Source: Austropuccinia psidii (lineage: Eukaryota > Basidiomycota > Pucciniomycetes > Pucciniales > Sphaerophragmiaceae). Taken from it: DNA of 64,000 nucleotides. Shown here piece by piece: positions 44,418 to 55,151 of this stretch. The stretch spans positions 38,261,359-38,325,358 of the forward strand of contig JALGQZ010000009.1 in assembly GCA_023105745.1 (NCBI GenBank). The letters run 5' to 3'. Position numbers and translations under genes: made by a program. The notes under the pieces were generated by a model. It was not told the origin of the DNA. It saw only the letters and a program-made list of their open reading frames with translations, and ran no database searches. Within the stretch, counting starts at the first letter, position 1. Every line of letters starts with the position of its first letter.

Positions 44418-45852
44418 GCTTTAAAAAGAAGCAAAAATAAACAAAAAGAAAACCAATTCATGTGGAAGGAGGAATAAATATAGCAAATCAATATAAAGCT
44501 ATATTGAATAAGATAATATTATAATAATATAAGTATCATAATATTATAATATTGAAAATAAAATAATATTATAATACTATAGTATTCTAAAAGGATAAAA
44601 TATAATCCCAAAAACCCATATCAAAGTAGAATATCATAATTATATAATTAAAATGAATAATAATAAGTATATAAACCTTAATGATATAATAATAAATAAT
44701 ATATTATTGAGTCAAAATGTAGATATTTAAAGAAATCATGACTTTAATATATATATGAAATATACATAAATAAAAATATATAAAGCCAACTGGCCAGGTT
44801 GAAATTATATAAATTTATCTTTGCCTAAATTGAATTTTGGATTTGCAGCAATTATATACTCATATAAATGAGAAAAAAGTAGTTAAATAAGGCATATATA
44901 TAGAGGGAGAAGAAAATCAGGCATTATGAATTCTTCAAAAATAGTAATAATAGAGAAAAGCTCCAAATGAAGACATCAGATGAAGAGAAAGTATTTCAGA
45001 ATGGTGAAAATACCTGCTTCTTTTATAGTAAAATATAATAAAAACATCATATCATTTTACCAGCACCTTTACACACAATGAGCATTCAGTTAACTTTGAA
45101 TTTAATTGATTTAATTAATCACATGATATTTTCCATTTATTTAATCATATCAATACATCACATGATATATTCTTTTTAATTAATTACACAATTAAAAGGT
45201 TTTAAATTAATCACACAATTAAGTGTTGAGTTGATCATATGATTCTTTCTATTATCTCATTAATTAAAATACCTCATTATCACAAAATCCATAATAGTTA
45301 AAGTTTACACAGCTTCTAGCCAAGCACATCATATATAAGAATAAATGAAATCATTAGTTGAAATTGATAAATTATATTGAAGGTTTGCACAGCTTAAATG
45401 CAAACACATCATATATCCAACCAAATGACATCATTCTAGTTTTTTTCATTCATCACATGATTTTTTTAATTGAACTATACTTATTAGAATAATGATATTT
45501 CAAATTTTTTGATCACATGATTGTTTCAATTAAACAACAATTCATTTTTTTGCACAGATTTTTTGTATCACATCATATTTAGAGTTTACACAGCTTACAT
45601 CTGCACAGCAGTAATTCAAACACATAATGTGAAAAATTGAATGAGCTTATTTTTAATTTTTATATTCATCAAATGATTCTCTTTGATAAGATGATTTGGA
45701 TTCAAATCATATAATTTAAAATTAAATCATTTTTATCAATATTATTTCAAAATTCATTACATAGTATTAGAAGAAAACCATCTACTGACTACAGAGCTAA
45801 TAAATCCTAGTAATAGAGTAGTATATCACATCATTAAGAGGTGTTTAAGCAG

Positions 45853-47310
45853 TTCGCTTCATCCCTCTCAGTCAATTTTTAACTATTACTTACTAAAAAA
45901 CTACCCAGAAAGACAAAAAAAATGATGAAAATGACCCTATTTCATCATTATTACTAATCAATTGAGAAAATTTTATATTAGATAGAGTTATTATTATTTT
46001 TATATCAAAATAAGCTCATCAATAATATATTAATAGTTAGAAATTAAAAATTAACTACCTCTTATTTTAATTAAAACTTTAAATCAATAGAAACAGTTAA
46101 ATTTGAATTTATCAAAATTAAACTAATAACTCCAAAGGAATCAAGACAAACAAAGGAAATCTTTCAATTTATGATTCAGATGGTATTAACAATTTCGCTT
46201 CAGTTATGCTATTCAAAAGATAACTTTAGAATACATATAGAAGCCCCAGAACTATCAAAATGACATCACCAAGCATTGATTTTTGATAAAAGCTAACAGT
46301 ATAATATAGGGTTATTGAAAAATTGATAAATAATTAAATTGAATCTAAATATAAATTAAGAACATGGCCCTATTTAGTTGATTAAATTAATTGGTATTAA
46401 ATTAAACTTCAAGCCACAATTAATTCTACACCCTAACCCCTTATCAATACAAAATCTTGAGATTTAATTACTAAATTAAAAGAAATCCAAATAAATGATA
46501 GCAAATCTTCGAAACATCATGAATAATTAATTAAACACTTCGCTTACAGCCTACTATTGAAAAAATAACTTTCATATACATACAGGAACTTTTTATATAT
46601 TGAAACAATTAAAACAATCTAGTAATTTTTAATTGAAATTATTTATATACATATAGAAATTTAATTAAAAAATTTCAACGAGTTAATAAATTATTAATTA
46701 AATATGAATTGGAATTTAATTGATAATTAAATAAATGTAAACAAAATTAAACCTTATTGAATTAGGTTTAATTGAATTAAACTTTAAGCCACAATTTGTT
46801 TTACACCCTGAACCCTACTCAATAGGAAACTTGAAATTAAGTTATCAAGTTTACAACAATTAAAAATTATTATATCACCATGTTAATATATCATTGAAGT
46901 ATGATTTAGAGCTTCGCTTCAGCCTTACTAGTCAAAATAACACTTTCAATTACATACCAGAGCCTTAAATACATTCTAAATAGAAATTCAGAAATCAATA
47001 TAAGAATTTTATTCAATAGTAAAATTTATTTCTTATTGAAAATACTGTAATAAATTAAACTTAATTTTCAATTAAATAGAAAGAATGGATTATTTCAATT
47101 AAATCAATTTAAATTTACAAGCCAACTATCATACTCACAATTCAATTCTCTGAATCAATTAAAAGAAAACAAATCAAAACTATCATCAACAAAATCATCA
47201 TAAAAAATGATGTTGCTAATTAGACATATGATGAGAAGTACTTTTAGAAGTTCGCTTGAAGCTTAATTAGCAATAACAACTTTTAGATTTAGTTTAAGAA
47301 GGTATTTGCT
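45853..47310 (+). repeat. Diverged tandem repeat of about 350 bp, five units
   Basis: TTCGCTT recurs at 45853, 46194, 46539, 46913 and 47251 (spacing 338-374). It is followed by a CAGCCTACTA-TCAAAATAAC-like stretch and, in most units, TTCA-ATACATA. A second block, AAACTT(C/T)AAGCCACAATT...ACACCCT, lies about 130-140 bp before the core in units 3 and 4, with a decayed form before unit 5. The CpG in each core is conserved in very CpG-poor DNA. Confidence 0.75.
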
Positions 47311-48037
47311 ATACAAAATAATTTTTTAACTTAAAATTTGATTAAAAATGATGATCAATTTTTTTATTTTACTTATTTTGAATTACATTTGATAAGAACT
47401 TTTTCTTATCAAAATATCTATTTAAACTAAATAGGAATAACAAAAAACTAAAAATTTATCCCTTTGAGTTTGAGTTTTGAAATATATTAATTATGTTAGT
47501 TTCTGTGAAAAGAAAAAAAAATAAATGAAGATAAGTATAGGTGTTATAAAAAAAAAGTATCATTTATATAGCTCATTACTCTTGGCAATTAGATAGAAAT
47601 AAAATAGATCAATTAACCACATAATAAACCAGTTTTTATATAAAATTAATGGTCCTCTATGACCTAAAACTGGAAATTTGCTTTTTTAATTTAATTTATT
47701 ATTATTGAAATATATTTATGACTATATCATTATAAATAGAATAATGATATCTTACAATTACTTAAATGATCCATTTATTATTGCTATATTGCATATCAAA
47801 CAGCTTTTAGATTCAAAGAGGAACCTTCAAGCCAATGAAAGTCCTCCATGACTTTAAACTGGAGATTTTCTTTATTTTATAATATTATATATTAGTCATA
47901 TGGAGTATATATAAAAAAATAATAATTAAAGAGTATTGGAATACTCATCTTCAATATCTATTTTAATTTCAAAAATATCTTGATAATTAATTTAATATTT
48001 GATTATTTATTTCAAACTTCATTAAAGAAATATTTTA

Positions 48038-48190
48038 AGTCCACCAAGACTATAAACTGGAATTTCTTTTATTATTATTTTTTCACTAAATAAATATTCA
48101 AAGTCCACCAAGACTATAAACTGGAATTTCTTTTATTATTATTTTTTCACTCAATAAATATTCAAAGTCCATAAAGACTATAAACTGAAA
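48038..48190 (+). repeat. 64-bp tandem repeat, three units, each with the hairpin motif
   Basis: AAGTCCACCAAGACTATAAA recurs at 48037 and 48101, and in changed form (CATAAA loop) at 48165. The two intervening spacers are nearly identical (TTCTTTTATTATTATTTTTT). Confidence 0.85.
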
Positions 48191-48439
48191 CTTTTAATTT
48201 ATCATTTTTGAATAAATGAATGTTCAATTATATAGGTCTTCCATGACCTTAAACTGTAAATATTAAAATCTTAATACTATAAAAGATTATATATGAAAAA
48301 GTCAAACATATATATATAAATAGATATAAATATATCTATACTCAAAAAAGAAAAAAGAAAAAAATCATAAGAATTATCAATCACTTAAAGATTAGGAATA
48401 TTATGCTTATAATTAATATTATTATTAGGAAAATCTCAT

Positions 48440-48640
48440 TCAGAAAAGAGAGGCTTTAATGGTCTTCCTGCTCTAGGTGGCACTTGGACAACTGGTCTAT
48501 ATGAACATAAAAAAATACATATACACTGAGCAGCCAAGGTCAGACCTGGTCTGATGAGGGGAAATATCTCTGAGTTGATTAGAGTTATAGCCTTGTAGAC
48601 TGCCGCTATATAGTGTCAGGCCACCGCAAAAAATTAAAAC
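48440..48640 (+). other. GC-richer structured island in G1
   Basis: About 200 bp of mixed-composition sequence in AT-rich DNA. It includes a perfect inverted repeat TCAGACC-T-GGTCTGA (48540-48554) and GTGTCAGGCCACCGC. No ORF, and it does not fold as a tRNA by eye. Confidence 0.5.
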
Positions 48641-48769
48641 CCTCTTCTCAGTATGAATAAGACTCAAAATAATAATAATAATTAAGCTGAAAATTCAAAA
48701 TTTGGCAAGAAAATATTACAAGAAGGAAAAACAAAATACAAATAAACTAGAGAAACCAACTACAGAAAT

Positions 48770-48787
48770 TTAAATGGAGAGGGGGTC
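48770..48787 (+). other. Internal (central) polypurine-tract copy of G1
   Basis: TTAAATGGAGAGGGGGTC compares with the 3' tract ATTAAATAGAGAGGGGGA (53045-53062). It is located 4.3 kb upstream of the 3' LTR. Confidence 0.6.
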
Positions 48788-49805
48788 TTATCCCAAACTT
48801 GAAGATTAATATTATAGATAGAAAAAAGAAAGAAGAATAAAAAGAAGATATCTTAATAGTATCTTGAAAGCTCAATCATGATATGAGGAATTTTCATAAT
48901 AATGAATGGAAGATGATAAATATAGACTGGCTTTCCTTTAACATCATCATAAAAACATCCTGAAGGCATATTAAACTCTAAGATTATGAGAATTTCTTTC
49001 AATATATAAAATTGGCAATTTAATATGACTTAAAACTACAGGGGTGGCACACCTGAGGGCTTACAGTCTATTTCTTTATTTTAGTCCATGAAAGGAGTAG
49101 TGGTATCAAAGAAATAATGTGAAGAAAGAAGAGGTCAGATTTGAAATGGTTCAAATAAAATCCTCAAATATATGTGATAAATTGGCCAAAGAATAAAATA
49201 TTGAAGAAAGAAGGACAAAGATGAAGAATTGAAATATGCAAGGAGATTGGTAATGACTGAAAAGAAGAAATAAATATCTATCAACCCAAAACATTTTATG
49301 AATTATTAAGCCTCAAGGTAGCTCAAGTTGATATTAGAATAAGGAATCTTTCAGCTTAAAGAAAAGAAAATAAAAGAAAATAAAATAAAATAAACTGCCC
49401 TTGGATCAAGTCAAATTGAAGACCAGGAGGTCCTCAGCATGACATAAAACTGCTCCCTTGTGAAGAAATGGACAAGGGTTCTTATTGTCCTTGTATGACA
49501 TAAAAAGGCAGGATTTTGTATACCTAATATACAGGGTCTGCACACCTGAGTTGTAGGGTCCTGTTTGACCTTAAACTGCAACCTCAAATATATGGACAGA
49601 AAAAAGATAAAAGAAGTGAAGATTTATTTAATTTAAGAAATTATTAAAGTAAGGAGAAGAAATAAAGAAAATAGAAGAATTGATACTATATTGATTTCAA
49701 CTTAACCAGTTTTTAAAAAAAAAAGAAAAAATATATAAAAAAAATAATAAAAATAAAATAAAAATATCAAAGAGAAAAACAGAATCATTTCAGTGATATT
49801 ACAAA

Positions 49806-52800
49806 ATGGATTACCAAAACAGTGCAGCAAAATACAAATCAGTACTCAAGAAGGTCAAACCAGTTAATGAGCCTATGCCACAAGACATAAATCCTCCTTT
49901 AGGAAGGCCACCATTATCAAGAGACCCTTATAATACACCACTATCACCAAAACCACCTAAATTTATGGTCACATCAAAAATAACACAAGAAAGATTTGAA
50001 TTGATAAATTTTGGACCACCTGGATGGCTTTCAGAAGAAGAAAGGAGTCTCCTTATGAGTGTCATAGTTTTAAGAGAAAAAGCAATTGCATTCAGTGCAG
50101 AGGAAAGGGGTTTACTGAAACATTCATATGGAAAACCCTACAAAATACCAGTAATACCACATACACCTTGGCAAAAGAAGCCAATACCAATACCAAAGCC
50201 CATAATACCACAGTTTATTGAATTGGTAAGGGAAAGGATTAGAACAGGCTTGTATGAGCAGTCTACCTCCAGCTATACAAGTCCAGTATTTTGTGTTGCA
50301 AAGTCAAATGGAAAACTTAGAATTGTCCATGACTTACAGGATCTTAATAAGGTAACAATTAAAGATGCAGGATTACCACCACATATTGAAGAATTTGTAG
50401 ATGCCTTTTCAGGGAGAGCTTGTTATGGACTTGGTGACATAATGGGAGGGTATGATGAAAGAGAATTAGACATTTCTACAAGACCCTTAACTACATTTGA
50501 AACACCACTTGGAAGGCTACAACTCACAAGATTACCACAAGGAGCAACCAATTCTGTTGCAGTTTATCAAGCCCAAATGACTTGGATACTTCAAGAAGAA
50601 ATACCAGAGAATGTAGGAATTTTTATTGATGATGGAGGGATAAAAGGTCCAAGATCAACATATAATAATAAAACTTTACAAGAAAATAATTTGATAAGAA
50701 GATTCATTTGGGAATATGCAGTTACATTAGAGAGAATATTATTCAGAATTGAAGAGGCAGGACTTACCATATCAGGTATCAAATTTGCATGTTGTGTGCC
50801 AGCATTGGACATAGTAGGGCATGTAGTTTCTTTGAATGGAAGAAAAATCTCAAAGCAGAAGATTAATAAAATACAAAGCTGGCCAAAGCCCCTCAATAAA
50901 AAGGAAGTAAGAGGCTTTTTGGGACTTTGTGCATATGTTAGAATGTTCATTCAAAATTTCTCTCAGATTGCATCACCACTAAGAAGATTAACAAGAGATG
51001 ATGAAGAATGGGAATGGAATACTAAATGTGATGAAGCATTTGAAAAGTTAAGAAAAATTGTAGGGGAGGAAATAACATTAAAAAATTTGGATTATGAAAA
51101 GGGAGCAGGGAAGATTAAATTAGCAGTAGACTCAAGCTATATAGCTGCAGGAGCAGTACTTACTCAAGAAGACAAAGAAGGAAAGGACAGACCAGTTCTT
51201 TATGAATCAATAACATTCTCAAGATTGGAATCAAAATACTCACAGCCAAAGCTGGAGCTATGTGGAGTGGCCAAAATACTCAAGAAGCTCCAAACAGTAC
51301 TTTGGGGACAGCATTTTGAGCTACAAGTAGATGCAAAAGCCTTAATTGAAATGATAAACTCACCCTGTTTGCCAAATGCCCCAATGACCAGATGGGTTGC
51401 ATTTATTCAATTGTTTTCTTTTGACTTGGTTCATAAGCCAGGGAAGACCTTCACAATGCCAGATGGGCTTTCAAGAAGACCTCAGTCAGAAGATGAAGAA
51501 AAAGAAAAATCTGATTTTGATGAAGAAGAAGAATGGATAAAACCACACCCAGGGTTTGGAGTAAAAAATAACAATATAATAAAATTGGCAGGAATAAAGC
51601 TACCATCAAAGCAAGAAGGATTTTGGAAAAGAATGGTAGAATACTTAAATACATTCAAAAGGCCCTTTGGTAGTAAAGAGGATGACTTCAAAAGAATTAA
51701 AAGGAAGTCATCAAATTTCTTTCTGGAGGAAGGCCAACTCAAAAGAAGAAATATACCAAATCCACAAGTAGTTGTGTCAAGTCAGAGTTCTCAAAGAAGA
51801 ATATTAAAATCATTACATGAAGAAATGGGACACAGAGGAGAAAATGAAACATACAGAAGAGTTAAAGAAAGATTTTGGTGGGAAGGAATGAAGAAAATAG
51901 TCAAAAAATGGGTCAAATCTTGTAAAGCTTGTCAAAAGAGAAGTCATTATCACCAAAAAGAGGAAGGAAGAATCTCATTCACCTCAACACTATTTGAAAG
52001 AGTCAGTATAGATGCAGTACATGTAAAAGCAGGAAGATGGAAGTATTTAGTAGTGGCCAGGGATGATTTCTCAGGATGGCCAGAGACAATTGGTTTAGTG
52101 AAGCTTACAGCAAAGTCAGTATCAGAATGGTTCACTTCTGAATGGATTTGCAGGTATGGAGCCCCAAAAGAGGTCACAGTAGATGGAGGGCCTGAGTTTG
52201 GAAAGGAATTACAAGATGCAGTAAAAAAAGCAGGTTCAAAGATAAGGGTAACAACGCCCTACTACCCTGAGTCACAAGGAATGGTAGAAAGGGGGCATAA
52301 ACAATTGAAGGATGCATTGGTGAAGATGTGTGGTGAAAATGGTTCAAAATGGAAAGAATACTTACCTTTGGTTACATTGGCTGACAGAATATCAACCAAA
52401 AGAACAACAGGTTACTCCCCATTTGAGCTTCAATTTGGTCAAAAGGCAGTACTACCAATAGACATTGAAGCAAAAACATACTTATCAATTGAATGGCACA
52501 AAGTCAAATCAACAGAAGATTTATTGGAAGCAAGAGCTGAACAGCTATCAGGAAAAGAAGAAATAAGAAAAAGGGCAAAAGAGAAATTAAAAAAGGCCAG
52601 GGAGGATTCAGTAAAATATTGGGACAGGAAATTAGCACATCAAATAAGAAAGCCAATTCATCCAGGTGAAATTGTTCTTGTATACAAGAAAGCATTAGAG
52701 TCACAATGGGGATTACTGTTCAAGAATAGATGGGATGGACCCTATAGAGTTGTGAGACAAATAAACAATGGTCCATATGAGCTGGAAGAATTAGATGGTA

Positions 52801-52949
52801 CAAAGCTAGCAAGAAGGTTTGCAGCAAGTCAAATAAAAAAGTTCTATCCAAGAGGAAAAGAGTTGGACTCAGAGGAAGAAGAGGAAGAAGGAGAAGAGGA
52901 AGTTGAAGATGAATCTCAATTTGAAGATGAAGAGGACTTTGATGAATAA
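49806..52949 (+). CDS. Pol polyprotein of G1: RT, RNase H, integrase (1047 aa)
   Basis: ATG 49806 follows CATTTCAG-TGATATTACAAA. Residues ~110-330 are RT (VHDLQDLNKVT, LPQGATNSVAVYQ, catalytic FIDDGG with D275 and D276). ~435-560 are RNase H (D442 in AVDSS, KLELCG, QVDAKAL, ending MPDGLSRRP). ~655-700 are the integrase HHCC module (HEEMGHRG ... CKACQ). The integrase core has D736 (IDAVH), D793 (VDGGPEF) and E828 (GMVERGH), with 34 residues between the last two. A GPY/F region (NRWDGPYRVV) and an acidic tail (~1000-1047) follow. No chromodomain and no protease are present; the protease is in the gag ORF. All catalytic residues are intact. Confidence 0.96.
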   Translation: MDYQNSAAKYKSVLKKVKPVNEPMPQDINPPLGRPPLSRDPYNTPLSPKPPKFMVTSKITQERFELINFGPPGWLSEEERSLLMSVIVLREKAIAFSAEERGLLKHSYGKPYKIPVIPHTPWQKKPIPIPKPIIPQFIELVRERIRTGLYEQSTSSYTSPVFCVAKSNGKLRIVHDLQDLNKVTIKDAGLPPHIEEFVDAFSGRACYGLGDIMGGYDERELDISTRPLTTFETPLGRLQLTRLPQGATNSVAVYQAQMTWILQEEIPENVGIFIDDGGIKGPRSTYNNKTLQENNLIRRFIWEYAVTLERILFRIEEAGLTISGIKFACCVPALDIVGHVVSLNGRKISKQKINKIQSWPKPLNKKEVRGFLGLCAYVRMFIQNFSQIASPLRRLTRDDEEWEWNTKCDEAFEKLRKIVGEEITLKNLDYEKGAGKIKLAVDSSYIAAGAVLTQEDKEGKDRPVLYESITFSRLESKYSQPKLELCGVAKILKKLQTVLWGQHFELQVDAKALIEMINSPCLPNAPMTRWVAFIQLFSFDLVHKPGKTFTMPDGLSRRPQSEDEEKEKSDFDEEEEWIKPHPGFGVKNNNIIKLAGIKLPSKQEGFWKRMVEYLNTFKRPFGSKEDDFKRIKRKSSNFFLEEGQLKRRNIPNPQVVVSSQSSQRRILKSLHEEMGHRGENETYRRVKERFWWEGMKKIVKKWVKSCKACQKRSHYHQKEEGRISFTSTLFERVSIDAVHVKAGRWKYLVVARDDFSGWPETIGLVKLTAKSVSEWFTSEWICRYGAPKEVTVDGGPEFGKELQDAVKKAGSKIRVTTPYYPESQGMVERGHKQLKDALVKMCGENGSKWKEYLPLVTLADRISTKRTTGYSPFELQFGQKAVLPIDIEAKTYLSIEWHKVKSTEDLLEARAEQLSGKEEIRKRAKEKLKKAREDSVKYWDRKLAHQIRKPIHPGEIVLVYKKALESQWGLLFKNRWDGPYRVVRQINNGPYELEELDGTKLARRFAASQIKKFYPRGKELDSEEEEEEGEEEVEDESQFEDEEDFDE

Positions 52950-53062
52950 AAGTTCTTTTATTCAAAAAAAAAGGGGGAAATGTTTGATTGTTTTTTTTTT
53001 AAAAAAAAAGTAAGTGGATTATCACCTTGAATGCTGGGGACAGCATTAAATAGAGAGGGGGA
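52950..53062 (+). other. 3' tail of G1: AATGCTG hairpin and polypurine tract
   Basis: AATGCTG-GGGA-CAGCATT (53030-53047) is a perfect 7-bp stem with a GNRA-type GGGA loop. AAATAGAGAGGGGGA follows directly and abuts the LTR. The same hairpin and tract stand at the same place in G2 (30898-30930 reversed). Confidence 0.8.
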
Positions 53063-55151
53063 TGTGGTATTCCATACCAGTTCTTCCAAGGTTCAAATCC
53101 ACAATTTCAAAGCTAAAACTTTGATCAATAATAATAATAATATATATATATATAAAGAAAATAAAGAAAAAAAGTGAAAGATAAAAGTAAAGAAAAATTG
53201 GCAAGAAAAAGGAGGATAGTTATATTAAAATAACAAAAATAAGTATTCCACTGGAATCTACATCAAATTTTACCTATAGTCACATATTGCCTCAACCCCA
53301 TAATGTCAATAATTTTCTAGATATCATGGATTAAAGAAGAGAAATGATACTATACACTCTATACTAGGTACAAGAATATGCTTAAAGATAATGCAGCTTG
53401 TCTAAATATTCAATATGAATAAACATGTGTAATATTACATAAGTGATACCATTACTCTTACAACATCATGTGTTACATGTCTTGACATAAAAAAAACACT
53501 TACATATAAGTTAACATAGTGTTACATTACTCAATCCCCACTTAAACTCCCATAACCAAACATTACAGGTATTATTTACAAATTAAATTTTACATAAAGA
53601 AATACTCAACTGAATACATATCAAGGCTGTGAGGAAGAAAAATAAGGTTAGTAGAGATAAGAATACAGTTATTTAAAATGGTGCAATCAACCAAACATAT
53701 GGTGCAATATCTGTATCAAATGACACCATTCCAAATTTAACCACCAGCATAAATGTCTCAAGGCTGTGAAGAAGAAAAATAAGGTTAGTAGAGATAATAA
53801 TACAGTTTTTAAAATGGTGCAATCAACCAAACATATGGTGCAATATCTGTATCAAATGACACCATTCCAAATTTAACCACCAGCAAAAATGTCTCAAGGC
53901 TGTGCATAATAAGAATAAAGTTTAGTTAAAATATAAGTATAATTCAAAAAGTATGGTGCAATCAACCAAACATATGGTGCAATATCCTGAACAAATGACA
54001 CCATTCCAAATTTAACCACTAGCAAAAATGTCTCAAGGCTGTGCACTGACAATAATAAGGTTCAGAATGGTGCAATCAACCAAACATATGGTGCAATATC
54101 TTGATCAAATGACACCATTTTTAATTTACCCACCAGCAAAAATGTCTCAAGGTGGAATTTTTTCTAAGTCCCTTGTTTTTGGAAGGCTCTATGGAGGGCC
54201 CAAAAGGTATAAATAAAGGGCCTCTCTCCCTGTTTTTCCCCCCATGCTTCTGATTCAGACAATAATCTTGAGGATCAATCCATCCCTTCTCTAGTAGGAT
54301 AATCTAGTATTTATATTGAAAAAGATCAGTAGCAAGGCTCAGTATCTTATAGTGTTATTTATGATTAATTAATGAAAGATATTTATAATATTAATGAAAG
54401 AGTTTAATATTATTTAAATAGTCTTACAATTATAGTAGTAGTGTTGAAGTAGTGTTGGAAGATATTATCAATAGTGATCTTATCTAATTTATCAATAACC
54501 CTTATTTATAGAAGGGATATCATCTTACCCTTATACCTTATATCATAAGCCCTTTAGGTATATTGGATTATATTTATATTGATCCTAATAGTATTATATT
54601 ACTATTATATCATTTATATCTTACCCTTATATTAAACAGAACCACCCCTAAAGAATTATCTTACCCTTGAATTATTATAGCTATATTGATAGTATTATTA
54701 AATCACCTTTAAAAGTATTAGCTAGCTATCAAGATTATTATTAATATTAATAGTGATCTTAAACAATATTATTTAGAATATCTCAGGTATTGAAAGAAGG
54801 AATACTAGAAGAATTACTTAAAAAGAATTATAATCAATAACAAGAAAGTTAAGCAAACCTAAATTATTCAAAAAAAATATTAACTATTACCAGTATTATC
54901 ATAGTGATCTTTTATTGACAGACTGATAGAGACTGCTGAAGAAAATTCTCTAATTGAAAAGCCACAAAACTAAATAATTGATTTGTGATCTCATCAAAAA
55001 GGGTATCTTTTTCAGTATATTTAGAGGGGCAGCTAATACACCTTAGCACCTATGGTTATTGGCTCATTCTGAAATTCAAAACAGACTCACCAATAATTTC
55101 CCCCTCAAGGTACTGCCTATTATTTATCCCACAACAAAAGGAGTTCCCACA
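53063..55151 (+). repeat. 3' LTR of G1
   Basis: 2089 bp, the same length as the 5' LTR, with all landmarks at identical offsets (TATA at 54208-54215). One difference noticed: A at 54010 where the 5' LTR has C. Confidence 0.95.

Larger units (their letters stand above)
43085..49580 (+). repeat. Dispersed hairpin motif, NGNC-loop-GNCN then TAAACTG, about ten copies
   Basis: Stem/loop/stem at: 43085 (GGCC cagcat GGCC), 43212 (same), 47651 (GGTC ctctat GACC), 47840 (AGTC ctccat GACT), 48038 and 48102 (AGTC caccaa GACT), 48166 (AGTC cataaa GACT), 48235 (GGTC ttccat GACC), 49429 (GGTC ctcagcat GACA, one mismatch) and 49557 (GGTC ctgttt GACC). A partial GTC cttgtat GAC lies near 49487. After the stem all full copies read TTAAACTG, ATAAACTG or TAAAACTG. 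The pairing bases change together (GGCC/GGCC, GGTC/GACC, AGTC/GACT). Confidence 0.85.
43103..49805 (+). other. ORF-poor internal region of G1 (6.7 kb)
   Basis: No credible protein-coding ORF. It holds the hairpin-plus-TAAACTG motifs (43085-49580), a GGGTGGT hairpin with ATG (43561-43636), a GC-clamped A/T hairpin (44276-44417), short direct repeats with TTTACACAGCTT and TCACATGAT (45.05-45.75 kb), the ~350-bp repeat (45853-47310), a GC-richer island (48440-48640) and a second polypurine-like tract (48770-48787). Just upstream of pol, CATTTCAG (49792-49799) could be a 3' splice site. Confidence 0.75.
34778..55151 (+). mobile_element. Giant Ty3-type LTR retrotransposon G1, 20,374 bp, apparently intact and young
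   Basis: Two 2089-bp LTRs that differ at a single position seen by eye (C at 35725, A at 54010) enclose 16.2 kb. Order: PBS-like site, gag-protease ORF (37024-41367), ORF2 (41805-42170), ORF3 (42416-43102), a ~6.7-kb stretch without ORFs holding several internal repeat families, pol ORF (49806-52949), polypurine tract, 3' LTR. All four ORFs are uninterrupted. It is several times longer than ordinary Ty3 elements (5-10 kb), with pol unusually far from gag. It sits in the Tc1 transposase gene. Confidence 0.95.

Noticed and set aside
48520..48620. Possible tRNA gene in the GC-richer island of G1
   Set aside because: No cloverleaf with an intact T-arm (GGTTCGAATCC-like) or A box could be drawn by eye.
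49806..52949. Chromodomain at the C-terminus of G1 pol
   Set aside because: The end after the GPY/F region is an acidic tail (runs of E and D) without the aromatic-cage pattern seen in elements A, B, D and F.
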